Assembly (NCBI GenBank): GCA_009929375.1
Contig: SAAO01000039.1
Location: 1-34,906 of the forward strand
From: Bacteroidia bacterium
Lineage (GTDB): Bacteria; Bacteroidota; Bacteroidia; Bacteroidales; Paludibacteraceae
Reading direction: 5' to 3'
DNA length: 34,906 nucleotides
Shown: in pieces, positions 15,419-22,311 of the stretch
How positions within the stretch are numbered: the first letter of the stretch is position 1
Layout of the letters: each line of letters begins with the position of its first letter
Notes under the pieces: generated by a model
What the model was told of the DNA's origin: nothing
Databases searched by the model: none
Seen by the model: the letters and a program-made list of their open reading frames with translations, nothing else
Program-made: the position numbers and the translations under genes

Positions 15419-17176
15419 ATGAAAGAAATTAAATTCAGTCTCGTCTATCGCGACATGTGGCAATCGTCAGGAAAGTACGTACCACGCAAAGACCAATTGG
15501 AAAAAATCGCTCCTGTGATTATCGAAATGGGCTGTTTTGCAAGAGTTGAAACCAACGGAGGTGCTTCGGAGCAGGTCAATCTGCTATTTGGTGAAAACCC
15601 AAACGATGCCGTTCGTACATTTACCAAACCTTTCAACAAAGCCGGAATTCAAACACACATGCTCGACCGCGGACTGAACGGTTTGCGCATGAATCCGGTT
15701 CCTGCCGACGTACGCGAGCTTATGTACAAAGTAAAAAAAGCTCAGGGTGTGGACATTACCCGTATTTTCTGTGGGCTTAACGATGTTCGTAACATTATTC
15801 CATCTATCAGATATGCCAAAGCTGCCGGAATGATTGCTCAGGCAACAATGTGTATCACTTATTCCGAAGTTCATAATGTTGAATATTATGTAAACATGTC
15901 GGAACAACTGATTGCAGCCGGAGCCGAAGAAATCTGTCTGAAAGACATGGCTGGTGTGGGTCGCCCCGAAATGCTCGGAAAAATTGTTCGCTCAATAAAA
16001 ACCAGCCATCCGGATATTATTGTTCAGTATCACGGACACTCTGGTCCCGGTTTCTCAATGGCTTCGATGCTCGAAGTGGCAAAAGCCGGTGCCGATTATC
16101 TCGACGTAGCCATGGAACCACTTTCGTGGGGAATGGTGCACCCTGACGTGATTTCGGTTCAGGCCATGCTTAAAGATGCCGGATTTAAAGTTCCGGAAAT
16201 CAATATGAGTGCATACATGGAAGCACGCAGACTATCGCAAAGCTTTATCGACGACTTTTTGGGATTCTTTATCGACGACCGCAACAAACTCATGACTTCG
16301 TTGCTGGTGGGTTGCGGACTTCCGGGCGGTATGATGGGCTCACTTATGGCCGACCTTAAAGGCATTCACGCAGGTATCAACTCATATCTGAAAAACAATA
16401 ACAAAAAAGAACTCAGCACCGACGAATTGCTAGTAATGCTTTTCGACGAAGTAAAATATATATGGCCAAAACTCGGAAATCCTCCTTTGGTAACGCCGTT
16501 CAGCCAGTATGTAAAAAACATTGCGCTTATGAACGTAATGTTTATGGTGAAAGGTGAACCACGCTGGTCGATGATTGATAAAAATTCGTGGGATATGATT
16601 CTGGGCAAAGCCGGTAAACTTCCGGGCAAACTCGATAACGAAATTATTGAACTTGCTAAAAAGAATAATTTTGAATTCTACGAAGGCAATCCACAGGACA
16701 ATTATCCGAACGAACTCGACCGCTTTATCAAAGAAATGGCCGAAAATGGATGGGATCGCGGTCAGGACGACGAAGAACTGTTCGAATTTGCAATGCACGA
16801 AAAACAATACCGCGATTACAAATCGGGCGAAGCAAAAAAACGTTTCAACGCTGAACTCGAAGCTGCTATCAAAGAAAAATACAGCAAAACACAGACACAG
16901 ATTCCTGATATTCGTCAGTTGAAATATCCGAATGCAGAACCTGTGGTAGCCCCTGTATCGGGTCGTGTGATCTGGGAACTCGACTACAACGAACGTTCTA
17001 TCGAACCTGTACATGGCAAACTTTTCAAAGAATCAGAAACCCTTTGTACCTTGCAAACCCGCTACGGACTCGAACATATCGGCAGTTTCTGCACCGGTCG
17101 TGTGGTAGCTGTTGAAAAACGTCAGGGCGAAATTGTACAGAAAGGTGAAGTAATTGCTTATCTCGAAAAGAAATAA
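15419..17176 (+). CDS. Carboxyltransferase-domain protein (OadA/PycB family) with biotinyl-like domain lacking the biotin lysine
   Basis: 585 residues. An HMGL-like carboxyltransferase barrel (about 1-290) keeps the key residues: Asp12 in YRDMWQS, Lys175 in CLKDMAG (the carbamylated lysine of the family) and the metal pair His205/His207 in QYHGHSGPG. A PYC/OadA-type conserved helical domain follows (to about 490). The C-terminal barrel-sandwich domain (about 508-585, VAPVSGRVIWEL ... GRVVAVEKRQGEIVQKGEVIAYL) resembles biotin carriers, but the AMKM hairpin is replaced by QTRYGLEH; ungapped alignment puts Tyr549 where biotin-Lys should be. Relatives decarboxylate oxaloacetate or carboxylate pyruvate using biotin. 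Here the carrier would have to be a separate protein, or the chemistry differs. No biotin carboxylase, OadB or OadG genes are adjacent. Monocistronic between its own promoter and a terminator. Confidence 0.85.
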   Translation: MKEIKFSLVYRDMWQSSGKYVPRKDQLEKIAPVIIEMGCFARVETNGGASEQVNLLFGENPNDAVRTFTKPFNKAGIQTHMLDRGLNGLRMNPVPADVRELMYKVKKAQGVDITRIFCGLNDVRNIIPSIRYAKAAGMIAQATMCITYSEVHNVEYYVNMSEQLIAAGAEEICLKDMAGVGRPEMLGKIVRSIKTSHPDIIVQYHGHSGPGFSMASMLEVAKAGADYLDVAMEPLSWGMVHPDVISVQAMLKDAGFKVPEINMSAYMEARRLSQSFIDDFLGFFIDDRNKLMTSLLVGCGLPGGMMGSLMADLKGIHAGINSYLKNNNKKELSTDELLVMLFDEVKYIWPKLGNPPLVTPFSQYVKNIALMNVMFMVKGEPRWSMIDKNSWDMILGKAGKLPGKLDNEIIELAKKNNFEFYEGNPQDNYPNELDRFIKEMAENGWDRGQDDEELFEFAMHEKQYRDYKSGEAKKRFNAELEAAIKEKYSKTQTQIPDIRQLKYPNAEPVVAPVSGRVIWELDYNERSIEPVHGKLFKESETLCTLQTRYGLEHIGSFCTGRVVAVEKRQGEIVQKGEVIAYLEKK

Positions 17177-17219
17177 TCAGCTCTATTTTGCAATAAATCA
17201 ATATCAAAACCAATTTCAG

Positions 17220-17250
17220 GGCCTGAAAACAAATTGTTTTCAGGCCTTTT
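17220..17250 (+). terminator. Rho-independent terminator of the carboxyltransferase gene
   Basis: GGCCTGAAAAC (17220-17230) pairs with GTTTTCAGGCC (17236-17246) around AAATT, followed by TTTT. It lies 43 nt after the stop. Confidence 0.9.
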
Positions 17251-17252
17251 GA

Positions 17253-17283
17253 TTTGCAGGATTGAAACTTTTAAGTATCTTTG
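17253..17283 (+). promoter_or_regulatory. Promoter of tRNA-Leu
   Basis: TTTG (17253-17256), exactly 19 nt, then TATCTTTG (17276-17283): full consensus, with the same -7 box and spacing as the tRNA-Cys promoter. The mature tRNA starts 20 nt downstream. Confidence 0.8.
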
Positions 17284-17302
17284 CACCCGCAATGCGCACC
17301 AT

Positions 17303-17384
17303 GCGGCTGTGGCGTAATTGGTAGCCGCGCCAGACTTAGGATCTGGTGCCGAGAGGCGTGGGGGTTCGAGTCCCTTCAGCCGCA
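17303..17384 (+). tRNA. tRNA-Leu (TAG)
   Basis: An 82-nt class II tRNA. Acceptor GCGGCTG/CAGCCGC, anticodon stem CCAGA/TCTGG with loop CTTAGGA (anticodon TAG), a long variable arm TGCCGAGAGGCGT and a GGTTCGAGTCC T-arm. Discriminator A73. CCA not encoded. Confidence 0.95.
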
Positions 17385-17386
17385 CG

Positions 17387-17421
17387 AAAAACTCTGCAAT
17401 CGCTTGATTGCAGAGTTTTTT
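17387..17421 (+). terminator. Terminator after tRNA-Leu
   Basis: A 15-bp stem, AAAAACTCTGCAATC at 17387-17401 with its complement at 17406-17420, a 4-nt loop, then T. It starts 3 nt after the tRNA. The next gene begins 35 nt later, so it either has its own promoter here or depends on read-through; no TAnnTTTG box was seen in that gap. Confidence 0.85.
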
Positions 17422-17455
17422 CATTTTAAAAACACAAGTAATTATTTCCTGAAAT

Positions 17456-17989
17456 ATGGCACTGATTAAAGAAGTAAGAGGTTTCAAGCCTCAGATTGGC
17501 GAAGATTGCTATCTGGCCGAAAATGCAACTATTGTTGGCGATGTGGTATTAGGCAAAGGCTGCAGCGTCTGGTTCAACGCTGTGCTACGCGGCGACGTAA
17601 ATGCTATCCGTATCGGAAATCATGTGAATATTCAGGACGGTTCGGTGCTTCATACACTTTACGAAAAATCGACAGTAGAAATTGGCGATTACGTTTCCAT
17701 TGGTCACAATGTAACTGTGCACGGTGCCAAAATCGACAATTACGCACTGATAGGCATGGGTGCTACATTGCTTGATTATGCCGAAATAGGCGAAGGCGCA
17801 ATTGTGGCTGCCGGTGCTTTGGTATTGAGCAATACCAAAATTCCTCCTTACACACTTTGGGCCGGCGTACCTGCAAAGTTTGTAAAAGAAGTGGAGCCTG
17901 AAAAAACCAACGAAATGAATCGTAAAATTGCACACAATTACGCCATGTATTCCGGTTGGTTTAAAGACGAAGACAATAAGGAGAAATAA
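17456..17989 (+). CDS. Gamma-carbonic-anhydrase-like hexapeptide-repeat protein
   Basis: This 177-residue protein is a left-handed beta-helix of hexapeptide repeats (about 15-150) ending in a C-terminal helix, of the YrdA/PaaY/CaiE type. The three histidine metal ligands of gamma-carbonic anhydrases are present: His66 (SVLHTL), His84 and His89 (IGHNVTVHG). RGDVNAIRIGNHVNIQDGSV is the family's signature stretch. Homologs form trimers and bind zinc or iron; many show weak or no carbonic anhydrase activity, so the activity is not certain. It lies just after the tRNA-Leu terminator and converges with the LolA-like gene, with only 9 nt between stops. Confidence 0.9.
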   Translation: MALIKEVRGFKPQIGEDCYLAENATIVGDVVLGKGCSVWFNAVLRGDVNAIRIGNHVNIQDGSVLHTLYEKSTVEIGDYVSIGHNVTVHGAKIDNYALIGMGATLLDYAEIGEGAIVAAGALVLSNTKIPPYTLWAGVPAKFVKEVEPEKTNEMNRKIAHNYAMYSGWFKDEDNKEK

Positions 17990-17998
17990 ATCTTCCGC

Positions 17999-18769
17999 TT
18001 ATTTCAGATTCGATTTATTAAAAACTCCGGAAGGAATCGTTCCGTCAAACTGAATGCTAAGCACAGTCATTTTGGTGCCTTTTCCTTCTTTGAGCATATC
18101 CTTGTAAATCATTTCCATTGGGAACCAGCGTTCCTGAATTTTCTGTACATTGCTCAGCGTTGTTCTTTTCAACAATTTTCCGCTTTTGGCAAAAAGATCC
18201 ATTTTAAGTGGCACAAATCTTTCCTGATCGACCCAGATTTTCTGACTGTGATAATTTACATTTTCTTTTATCGCAGTGAGCGTCACAACCCAGCATTTAC
18301 GATCAGCAATTATTTCCTCTGCAGTCACTTCGGCTTTGTAACGTTCCAAAAGCGGACTATCGCTCATCATATCTTCGTACGACATATCGCTACCCATTAC
18401 CGACTGACGAAGCATATGACCGGAAATCTGCATAACCCTATCGGTTGAAGGCGAGAATATCCAGAGTTGATTTTCGAGTTTCAGCATTTTCGTACCTTTT
18501 TCACGCGCTGGGGAAAGATATTCGGTATAAGCCTTCTCCTCTCCTTCTATCCATGATTTAGATTCGAACGTTCGCACAGAGCGTCCTCCCTGAATTTCCA
18601 TTTTCGAAGTTATCACCCTGGTTTTCGAAGACATATTACGGTCTACTTTATCCAAAATTGATTTTCCTGAAGGATAATTCTGAGCAGATAATGAAAATGA
18701 GAAAATTAATAGAAAAAGAACCCCCTGACCCCTAAAGGGGAGTGAAATTAGATTTTTGATTGAGTTCAT
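17999..18769 (-). CDS. LolA-like periplasmic outer-membrane lipoprotein-sorting protein
   Basis: This 256-residue protein has an N-terminal signal peptide followed by a LolA/LppX-type half-barrel: SKTRVITSKMEIQGG, SWIEGEEKAYTEYLSPAREKGTKMLKL, LWIFSPSTDRVMQI and SYEDMM are typical of the outer-membrane lipoprotein-sorting family (DUF related to PF17131). Such proteins shield acyl chains in the periplasm. It is the last gene of the cassette, 36 nt after a permease gene, so it may accept cargo from it. The signal peptide's N-region (SLPFRGQG) is encoded by a copy of the GC-rich palindromic repeat (18721-18740), so the N-terminus has been remodelled by the repeat. ATG at 18769; no internal Met lies between it and the signal core. 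Confidence 0.85.
   Translation of the reverse strand: MNSIKNLISLPFRGQGVLFLLIFSFSLSAQNYPSGKSILDKVDRNMSSKTRVITSKMEIQGGRSVRTFESKSWIEGEEKAYTEYLSPAREKGTKMLKLENQLWIFSPSTDRVMQISGHMLRQSVMGSDMSYEDMMSDSPLLERYKAEVTAEEIIADRKCWVVTLTAIKENVNYHSQKIWVDQERFVPLKMDLFAKSGKLLKRTTLSNVQKIQERWFPMEMIYKDMLKEGKGTKMTVLSIQFDGTIPSGVFNKSNLK
18721..18740 (-). repeat. GC-rich palindromic repeat, copy A (inside LolA-like gene)
   Basis: Plus-strand CCCCCTGACCCCTAAAGGGG. The core CCCCTAAAGGGG is shared with copies at 20073, 20124 and 21466. It is translated on the minus strand as LPFRGQG within the signal-peptide N-region, 29 nt after the start codon. The following GTGAAATTAGATTT also resembles the flank of copy B. Confidence 0.8.
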
Positions 18770-18805
18770 AAATCGTAAATTGTAAATGAATAAATTGTAA
18801 ATATC

Positions 18806-20179
18806 TTAGTTTTCCAACTCTTTAAACAAGCTGGCTGTCTGGCGTTTATAAATTCCTATTCCTGCAAGCATAGCGCCAATCACAGTAGACAATACTCCGG
18901 GAATAAAACCGATCCAATATGTGGTAGCACTAATCTGCGAACGAAAAACAGTGGGAAGCATCATTTGAGTATTTTGCATCATACCACTTATATCAATTCC
19001 GTATTTCTGCATAAGCCAGCTAAAGAAAAGCCCGACGACCGTTCCAAGAAGTGAACCCACTATTCCTGTAAAAAGAGCTTCAACAATCAGTGAACGGTAT
19101 ATTTCATGTTTACTTTCGCCGATTGCCAAACGCAACCCAAATTCGCCATAACGCCTTAAACCGCCCACCAATCCGGTATTCCATAGCACTACCGACATGG
19201 CAATTATAAAAATAAATATCACCAGAAACTGAGCATTTTCAGAATAAGCAATCATAAAATCCATCCCTCCTACTCCGCTCATGGGCGCCATAGTAAGCGA
19301 AAATTTTTCTTGAGTATCTGTGTTTTTGCTATTGAAATTTGCAGCCAGTGCTTCAGCACGACTATTATCGTAATGCGAATCGCTGAAAAAGCCGAGAATT
19401 TCGCCTGCTGCATTTTCCATATTCAATGCAAAACGGACATCATTAATATCAGCCACAATCATTCCTCTGTCGAGCGCTTCGGTGCCAAAATGCAGCAATC
19501 CGCTGATACGAAAATTGTACATGGCCATTTCTCCATACATCGAAGCCGACATCAGGGTTACCTGATCGCCAACCACGAGTTTCATTTTTCGCGCCAGTTC
19601 TTTGGTAATGAGCGCTTCGCCCTGCTTTTGCGGAAAGTCACCTTCTATTAGTTTGGTTTGCAGATCCATGCGCTGAATTTCATCGGAACTATTCAGCAAA
19701 TGTATCCCCATCCCCAGCACATTTCCCTGCGAGCGGGTATTTCCGAGCGAATCAGGCGCATCCAACAAACCTCCGAACTGAATGCGGTCGGTCCATATCA
19801 TATCAGGAAAATCTGTACGCAACATTTCGAGTGTGTTATCCACTTCGAGCATGGCATAGTCATTGGGCATTTGCGACAAATTTTCACGATAGGCCGTGGT
19901 CATCACTTTCACATGACCCGAACTGAAACGTGCAGTAGACTCAATACTGTCGCTAAAAATTCCACTCATGTAAGCTTCGAGAAACACAGTCATCATAACG
20001 CCCACTGTAACCACAATAATAGGCAATAAACTCCGGCTTTTATCCCGGATAAGTCCTTTAAAAAGGAAACTACCCCCAACCCCTAAAGGGGATTTGAAGT
20101 TAGATTCGTTTTTAATATTTTTACCCCCAACCCCTAAAGGGGGGGTAGAGTTAGTTTCGTCACTATTGTTCATAATCAT
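18806..20179 (-). CDS. ABC transporter permease, FtsX/LolE-like (permease 1)
   Basis: 457 residues. After an unusual N-terminal extension (about 1-45) come a membrane helix (about 52-75, LLPIIVVTVGVMMTVFLEAY), a MacB-like periplasmic domain (about 80-310) and an FtsX domain with three helices near the C-terminus (about 315-450). This is the MacB/LolCE topology. It would pair with the ATPase encoded at 21563. The extension contains PPLGVGG and SPLGVGG, encoded by repeat copies C and B, and does not look like FtsX sequence; the family body begins near LFKGLIRDKSRS. ATG at 20179 and at 20173 are both possible starts. The gap to permease 2 upstream is 55 nt and holds repeat copy D. Confidence 0.88.
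   Translation of the reverse strand: MIMNNSDETNSTPPLGVGGKNIKNESNFKSPLGVGGSFLFKGLIRDKSRSLLPIIVVTVGVMMTVFLEAYMSGIFSDSIESTARFSSGHVKVMTTAYRENLSQMPNDYAMLEVDNTLEMLRTDFPDMIWTDRIQFGGLLDAPDSLGNTRSQGNVLGMGIHLLNSSDEIQRMDLQTKLIEGDFPQKQGEALITKELARKMKLVVGDQVTLMSASMYGEMAMYNFRISGLLHFGTEALDRGMIVADINDVRFALNMENAAGEILGFFSDSHYDNSRAEALAANFNSKNTDTQEKFSLTMAPMSGVGGMDFMIAYSENAQFLVIFIFIIAMSVVLWNTGLVGGLRRYGEFGLRLAIGESKHEIYRSLIVEALFTGIVGSLLGTVVGLFFSWLMQKYGIDISGMMQNTQMMLPTVFRSQISATTYWIGFIPGVLSTVIGAMLAGIGIYKRQTASLFKELEN
20073..20091 (-). repeat. GC-rich palindromic repeat, copy B
   Basis: Plus-strand CCCCCAACCCCTAAAGGGG, identical over 19 nt to copy C. Translated in permease 1 as SPLGVGG. Confidence 0.85.
20124..20142 (-). 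repeat. GC-rich palindromic repeat, copy C
   Basis: Plus-strand CCCCCAACCCCTAAAGGGG. Translated in permease 1 as PPLGVGG, 31 nt after its second ATG. It is an inverted partner of copy D, and the pair brackets the start of permease 1. Confidence 0.85.
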
Positions 20180-20214
20180 AATTTAAAATTTTAACGATCA
20201 TTGCATTTATCATT

Positions 20215-20233
20215 CCCCTTTAGGGATTAGGGG
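20215..20233 (+). repeat. GC-rich palindromic repeat, copy D (inverted)
   Basis: Plus-strand CCCCTTTAGGGATTAGGGG, the reverse complement of copy C at 17 of 19 positions. The two differences become G-U pairs in the leftward transcript, so all 19 positions can pair with copy C. It lies 1 nt past the stop of permease 2. Confidence 0.8.
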
Positions 20234-20234
20234 T

Positions 20235-21521
20235 TTATATAGCTTTTCCTCTGATAGCTTCGGTTGGATTCATCTTTGCAATTTTCCGCGCTGGTAAATA
20301 ACTCACCCCAGCAGTTATTACAATGATAAACAACATTGTAGCGAACACCAAGCCGGGAGTCACCGAAGCATACATAGTGTCACCCATTGCCACTCCGATT
20401 TCGCTGGCATCTATATTAAAAGTAATACCTTTGTTCACCATATACCACAAAAGCGGCGTTCCCCAAATAGCACCCACCACAAACGAAAGCAGGGAATTGA
20501 AAGTACCTTCAAGCGTAAAATGCCACATTACCTGCCGTGGAGTCATTCCCATTGCCACAAGTGTTCCTATTTCGCGCTGACGACGAAATATCGACAAAGT
20601 CTGTGTATCAAAAATAGCCAGCATGGCCAGCAAAAGAAAAATGACATACAAAAGGCTTGTACCCATCGACTTAGTTTCAACCAGTAACATGGTTGACGCG
20701 GTCAGGTCTTCAACCGATTTAAAATTCCAGCCCGCTACTTGCTTCGCCTCAATTTCAGGAGATTTTATCAGTAAATGTGCTGCATTTTCGCGCAAAGTCA
20801 TCGATTGCAGTTTGTCGAGTGGTATCCAGAGCGAACCATTATCGACCGAAGGTACAGAAGTTTTAAAAATTCCGACCACGCGAATATCAGCAGCTTCGAA
20901 AGTTCCATTCTTGTCACGCCAGCGTAAAGTGGTTATATCATTCAGCTTAAGGCCTGCCTGACGGGCCATATATGCTCCCAGAATCACCGGAATTTCAGTT
21001 TCACCTTCATTTGCTTTAAGTAATTCTGCAGGTATTTTAAGCAATTTCTGATCGGGACGAATGCCACGCAGCAAAACGCCCATCATACGTCCACCGGGAT
21101 AAATGCTTGCCTGACTGACAAGTACAGGTTCAATATTATGTAAATTTAGGTCTTCCTGTAATTCAGCAGGAATAGCCACAGCACTCGAATCGAGACTAAA
21201 AGGATCATAAGGATCGTAACCTTCCTGCCAGTACTGACCATCAGCAATTTCCCAACGCACGGTATCTTCCACAGCCTGTTCGCTCCAACCCTTCAGAAGA
21301 CCCTGAAGCAAAACGATCAGCACAAACGAAACCGAAAGCACCGACACATTCAGCCACGTTTTCAGACCATTACCAATCAGGCTTTTAAAGGCTGTTTTAA
21401 ATAAGAATAAGCTACCTTTTCTCCCAAGCCCTGAAGAATTGTACTGAGTTTTATCAATATTATTACCCCCGGCCCCTAAAGGAGAGTAAGAGTTAGTTTC
21501 GTCGATACTATTCATAATCAT
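20235..21521 (-). CDS. ABC transporter permease, FtsX/LolE-like (permease 2)
   Basis: 428 residues. An atypical N-terminal extension (about 1-40) is followed by a membrane helix (about 52-73, WLNVSVLSVSFVLIVLLQGLL), a periplasmic domain (about 80-290) and three C-terminal helices typical of FtsX (about 290-420, with IGTLVAMGMTPRQVMWHFTLEG). It is probably the partner of permease 1 in a LolCDE/MacB-like complex. The extension (MNSIDETNS, SPLGAGG, then a degenerate SSGLGRKG) parallels that of permease 1 step by step, including two repeat-derived peptides, which suggests shared ancestry or recombination of the 5' region. Starts at ATG 21521 or 21515. The gap to the ATPase gene is 41 nt. Confidence 0.88.
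   Translation of the reverse strand: MIMNSIDETNSYSPLGAGGNNIDKTQYNSSGLGRKGSLFLFKTAFKSLIGNGLKTWLNVSVLSVSFVLIVLLQGLLKGWSEQAVEDTVRWEIADGQYWQEGYDPYDPFSLDSSAVAIPAELQEDLNLHNIEPVLVSQASIYPGGRMMGVLLRGIRPDQKLLKIPAELLKANEGETEIPVILGAYMARQAGLKLNDITTLRWRDKNGTFEAADIRVVGIFKTSVPSVDNGSLWIPLDKLQSMTLRENAAHLLIKSPEIEAKQVAGWNFKSVEDLTASTMLLVETKSMGTSLLYVIFLLLAMLAIFDTQTLSIFRRQREIGTLVAMGMTPRQVMWHFTLEGTFNSLLSFVVGAIWGTPLLWYMVNKGITFNIDASEIGVAMGDTMYASVTPGLVFATMLFIIVITAGVSYLPARKIAKMNPTEAIRGKAI
21466..21484 (-). repeat. GC-rich palindromic repeat, copy E
   Basis: Plus-strand CCCCCGGCCCCTAAAGGAG, translated in permease 2 as SPLGAGG, 31 nt after its second ATG, the same spacing as copy C. A more degenerate copy, CTCCCAAGCCCTGAAG, lies at 21421-21436. 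Inverted partner of copy F. Confidence 0.75.
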
Positions 21522-21557
21522 AATTTAAAATATAAAACAATCGAAACATTGATTATT

Positions 21558-21576
21558 CGCCTTTAGGGGTTAGGGG
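21558..21576 (+). repeat. GC-rich palindromic repeat, copy F (inverted)
   Basis: Plus-strand CGCCTTTAGGGGTTAGGGG. It overlaps the 3' end of the ATPase gene and supplies its last codons (TPNP) and the TAA stop. It matches the reverse complement of copy E at 15 of 19 positions. Confidence 0.75.
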
Positions 21577-22261
21577 TAATTCTTGTATCTTCCACTACTT
21601 TTCCATCCTGCAAACGAATGATACGTTTCAGATAACCAATCACTTTTTCGTCGTGTGTGGCAAAAAGGAATGATGTTTTGAGTTCCCCGTTCAATCGAAG
21701 CATGGTTTGCAGAATATTGTGTGAGTTTGCCGAATCGAGATTGGCGGTAGGCTCGTCGGCCAAAACCAGTAATGGTCGTTTTACCATTGCACGCGCAATA
21801 GCTACCCGCTGACATTCGCCACCGGACAATTGCGCGGGACGTGAATTTACTTTATCCGAAAGCCCAACCCATTCAAGAGTTTCGAGGACACGCTTTTTTC
21901 GCTCACCCGCTGACATTCCAAGTAGTAAAAGCGGAAATTCCACATTTTCGAAAACAGTATAGACCGGAAGTAAATTGTAATTCTGAAAAATGAATCCCAG
22001 TTCTTCCTTTCTTAAAGTTGCAGCTTGTCGGGGCTTGAGGTTTTCGACATTGCGCGACAAAACCACCACTTCGCCGGTAGTAGGCATATCGAGCGAACCG
22101 ATGATATTGAGTAAAGTCGTTTTTCCCGATCCGCTCGGTCCAACAAGACCGGCAAATTCGCCTTCACCGAAACTCAGATTTATTCCGTTAAGTGCTGTAA
22201 AGAACCCCGATCCAACAGGAAATTTCTTCACCAGATTTTTCACTTCTACAATTGTATTCAT
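21563..22261 (-). CDS. ABC transporter ATP-binding protein, LolD/MacB type
   Basis: This protein of about 232 residues has a complete nucleotide-binding domain: Walker A GPSGSGKTT (about 43-51 in the longer frame), Q-loop in FQNYNLLP, signature LSGGECQRVAIARA, Walker B LLVLADEPTANLDS and H-loop ATHDEK. NYNLLPVYTVFENVEFPLLLLG is typical of LolD/MacB ATPases, which power extraction of lipoproteins or efflux through FtsX-type permeases rather than solute import. The start is ATG at 22261 (MNTIVEVKNL); the longer frame opens with TTG. It follows the barrel-protein gene by 50 nt. The last residues (TPNP) and the stop come from repeat copy F. Confidence 0.93.
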   Translation of the reverse strand: MNTIVEVKNLVKKFPVGSGFFTALNGINLSFGEGEFAGLVGPSGSGKTTLLNIIGSLDMPTTGEVVVLSRNVENLKPRQAATLRKEELGFIFQNYNLLPVYTVFENVEFPLLLLGMSAGERKKRVLETLEWVGLSDKVNSRPAQLSGGECQRVAIARAMVKRPLLVLADEPTANLDSANSHNILQTMLRLNGELKTSFLFATHDEKVIGYLKRIIRLQDGKVVEDTRITPNP

Positions 22262-22311
22262 AATCAATATGATTTTTAATTTCGTTTCTATTCAGTCAGA
22301 CTCAATTGTTT

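Noticed and set aside
16430-17014. 194-codon minus-strand frame inside the carboxyltransferase gene
   Set aside because: Phe- and Ile-rich shadow of a Glu/Lys-rich coding strand; no start signal or homology.
18721-18740. Repeat copies as Rho-independent terminators
   Set aside because: The core is palindromic, but there is no T-run and several copies lie inside reading frames near start codons.
18721-21576. CCCCTAAAGGGG repeats as a CRISPR array
   Set aside because: Copies are few, differ in orientation, have spacings from about 50 to over 1,300 bp, and lie partly in coding sequence; no cas gene is present.
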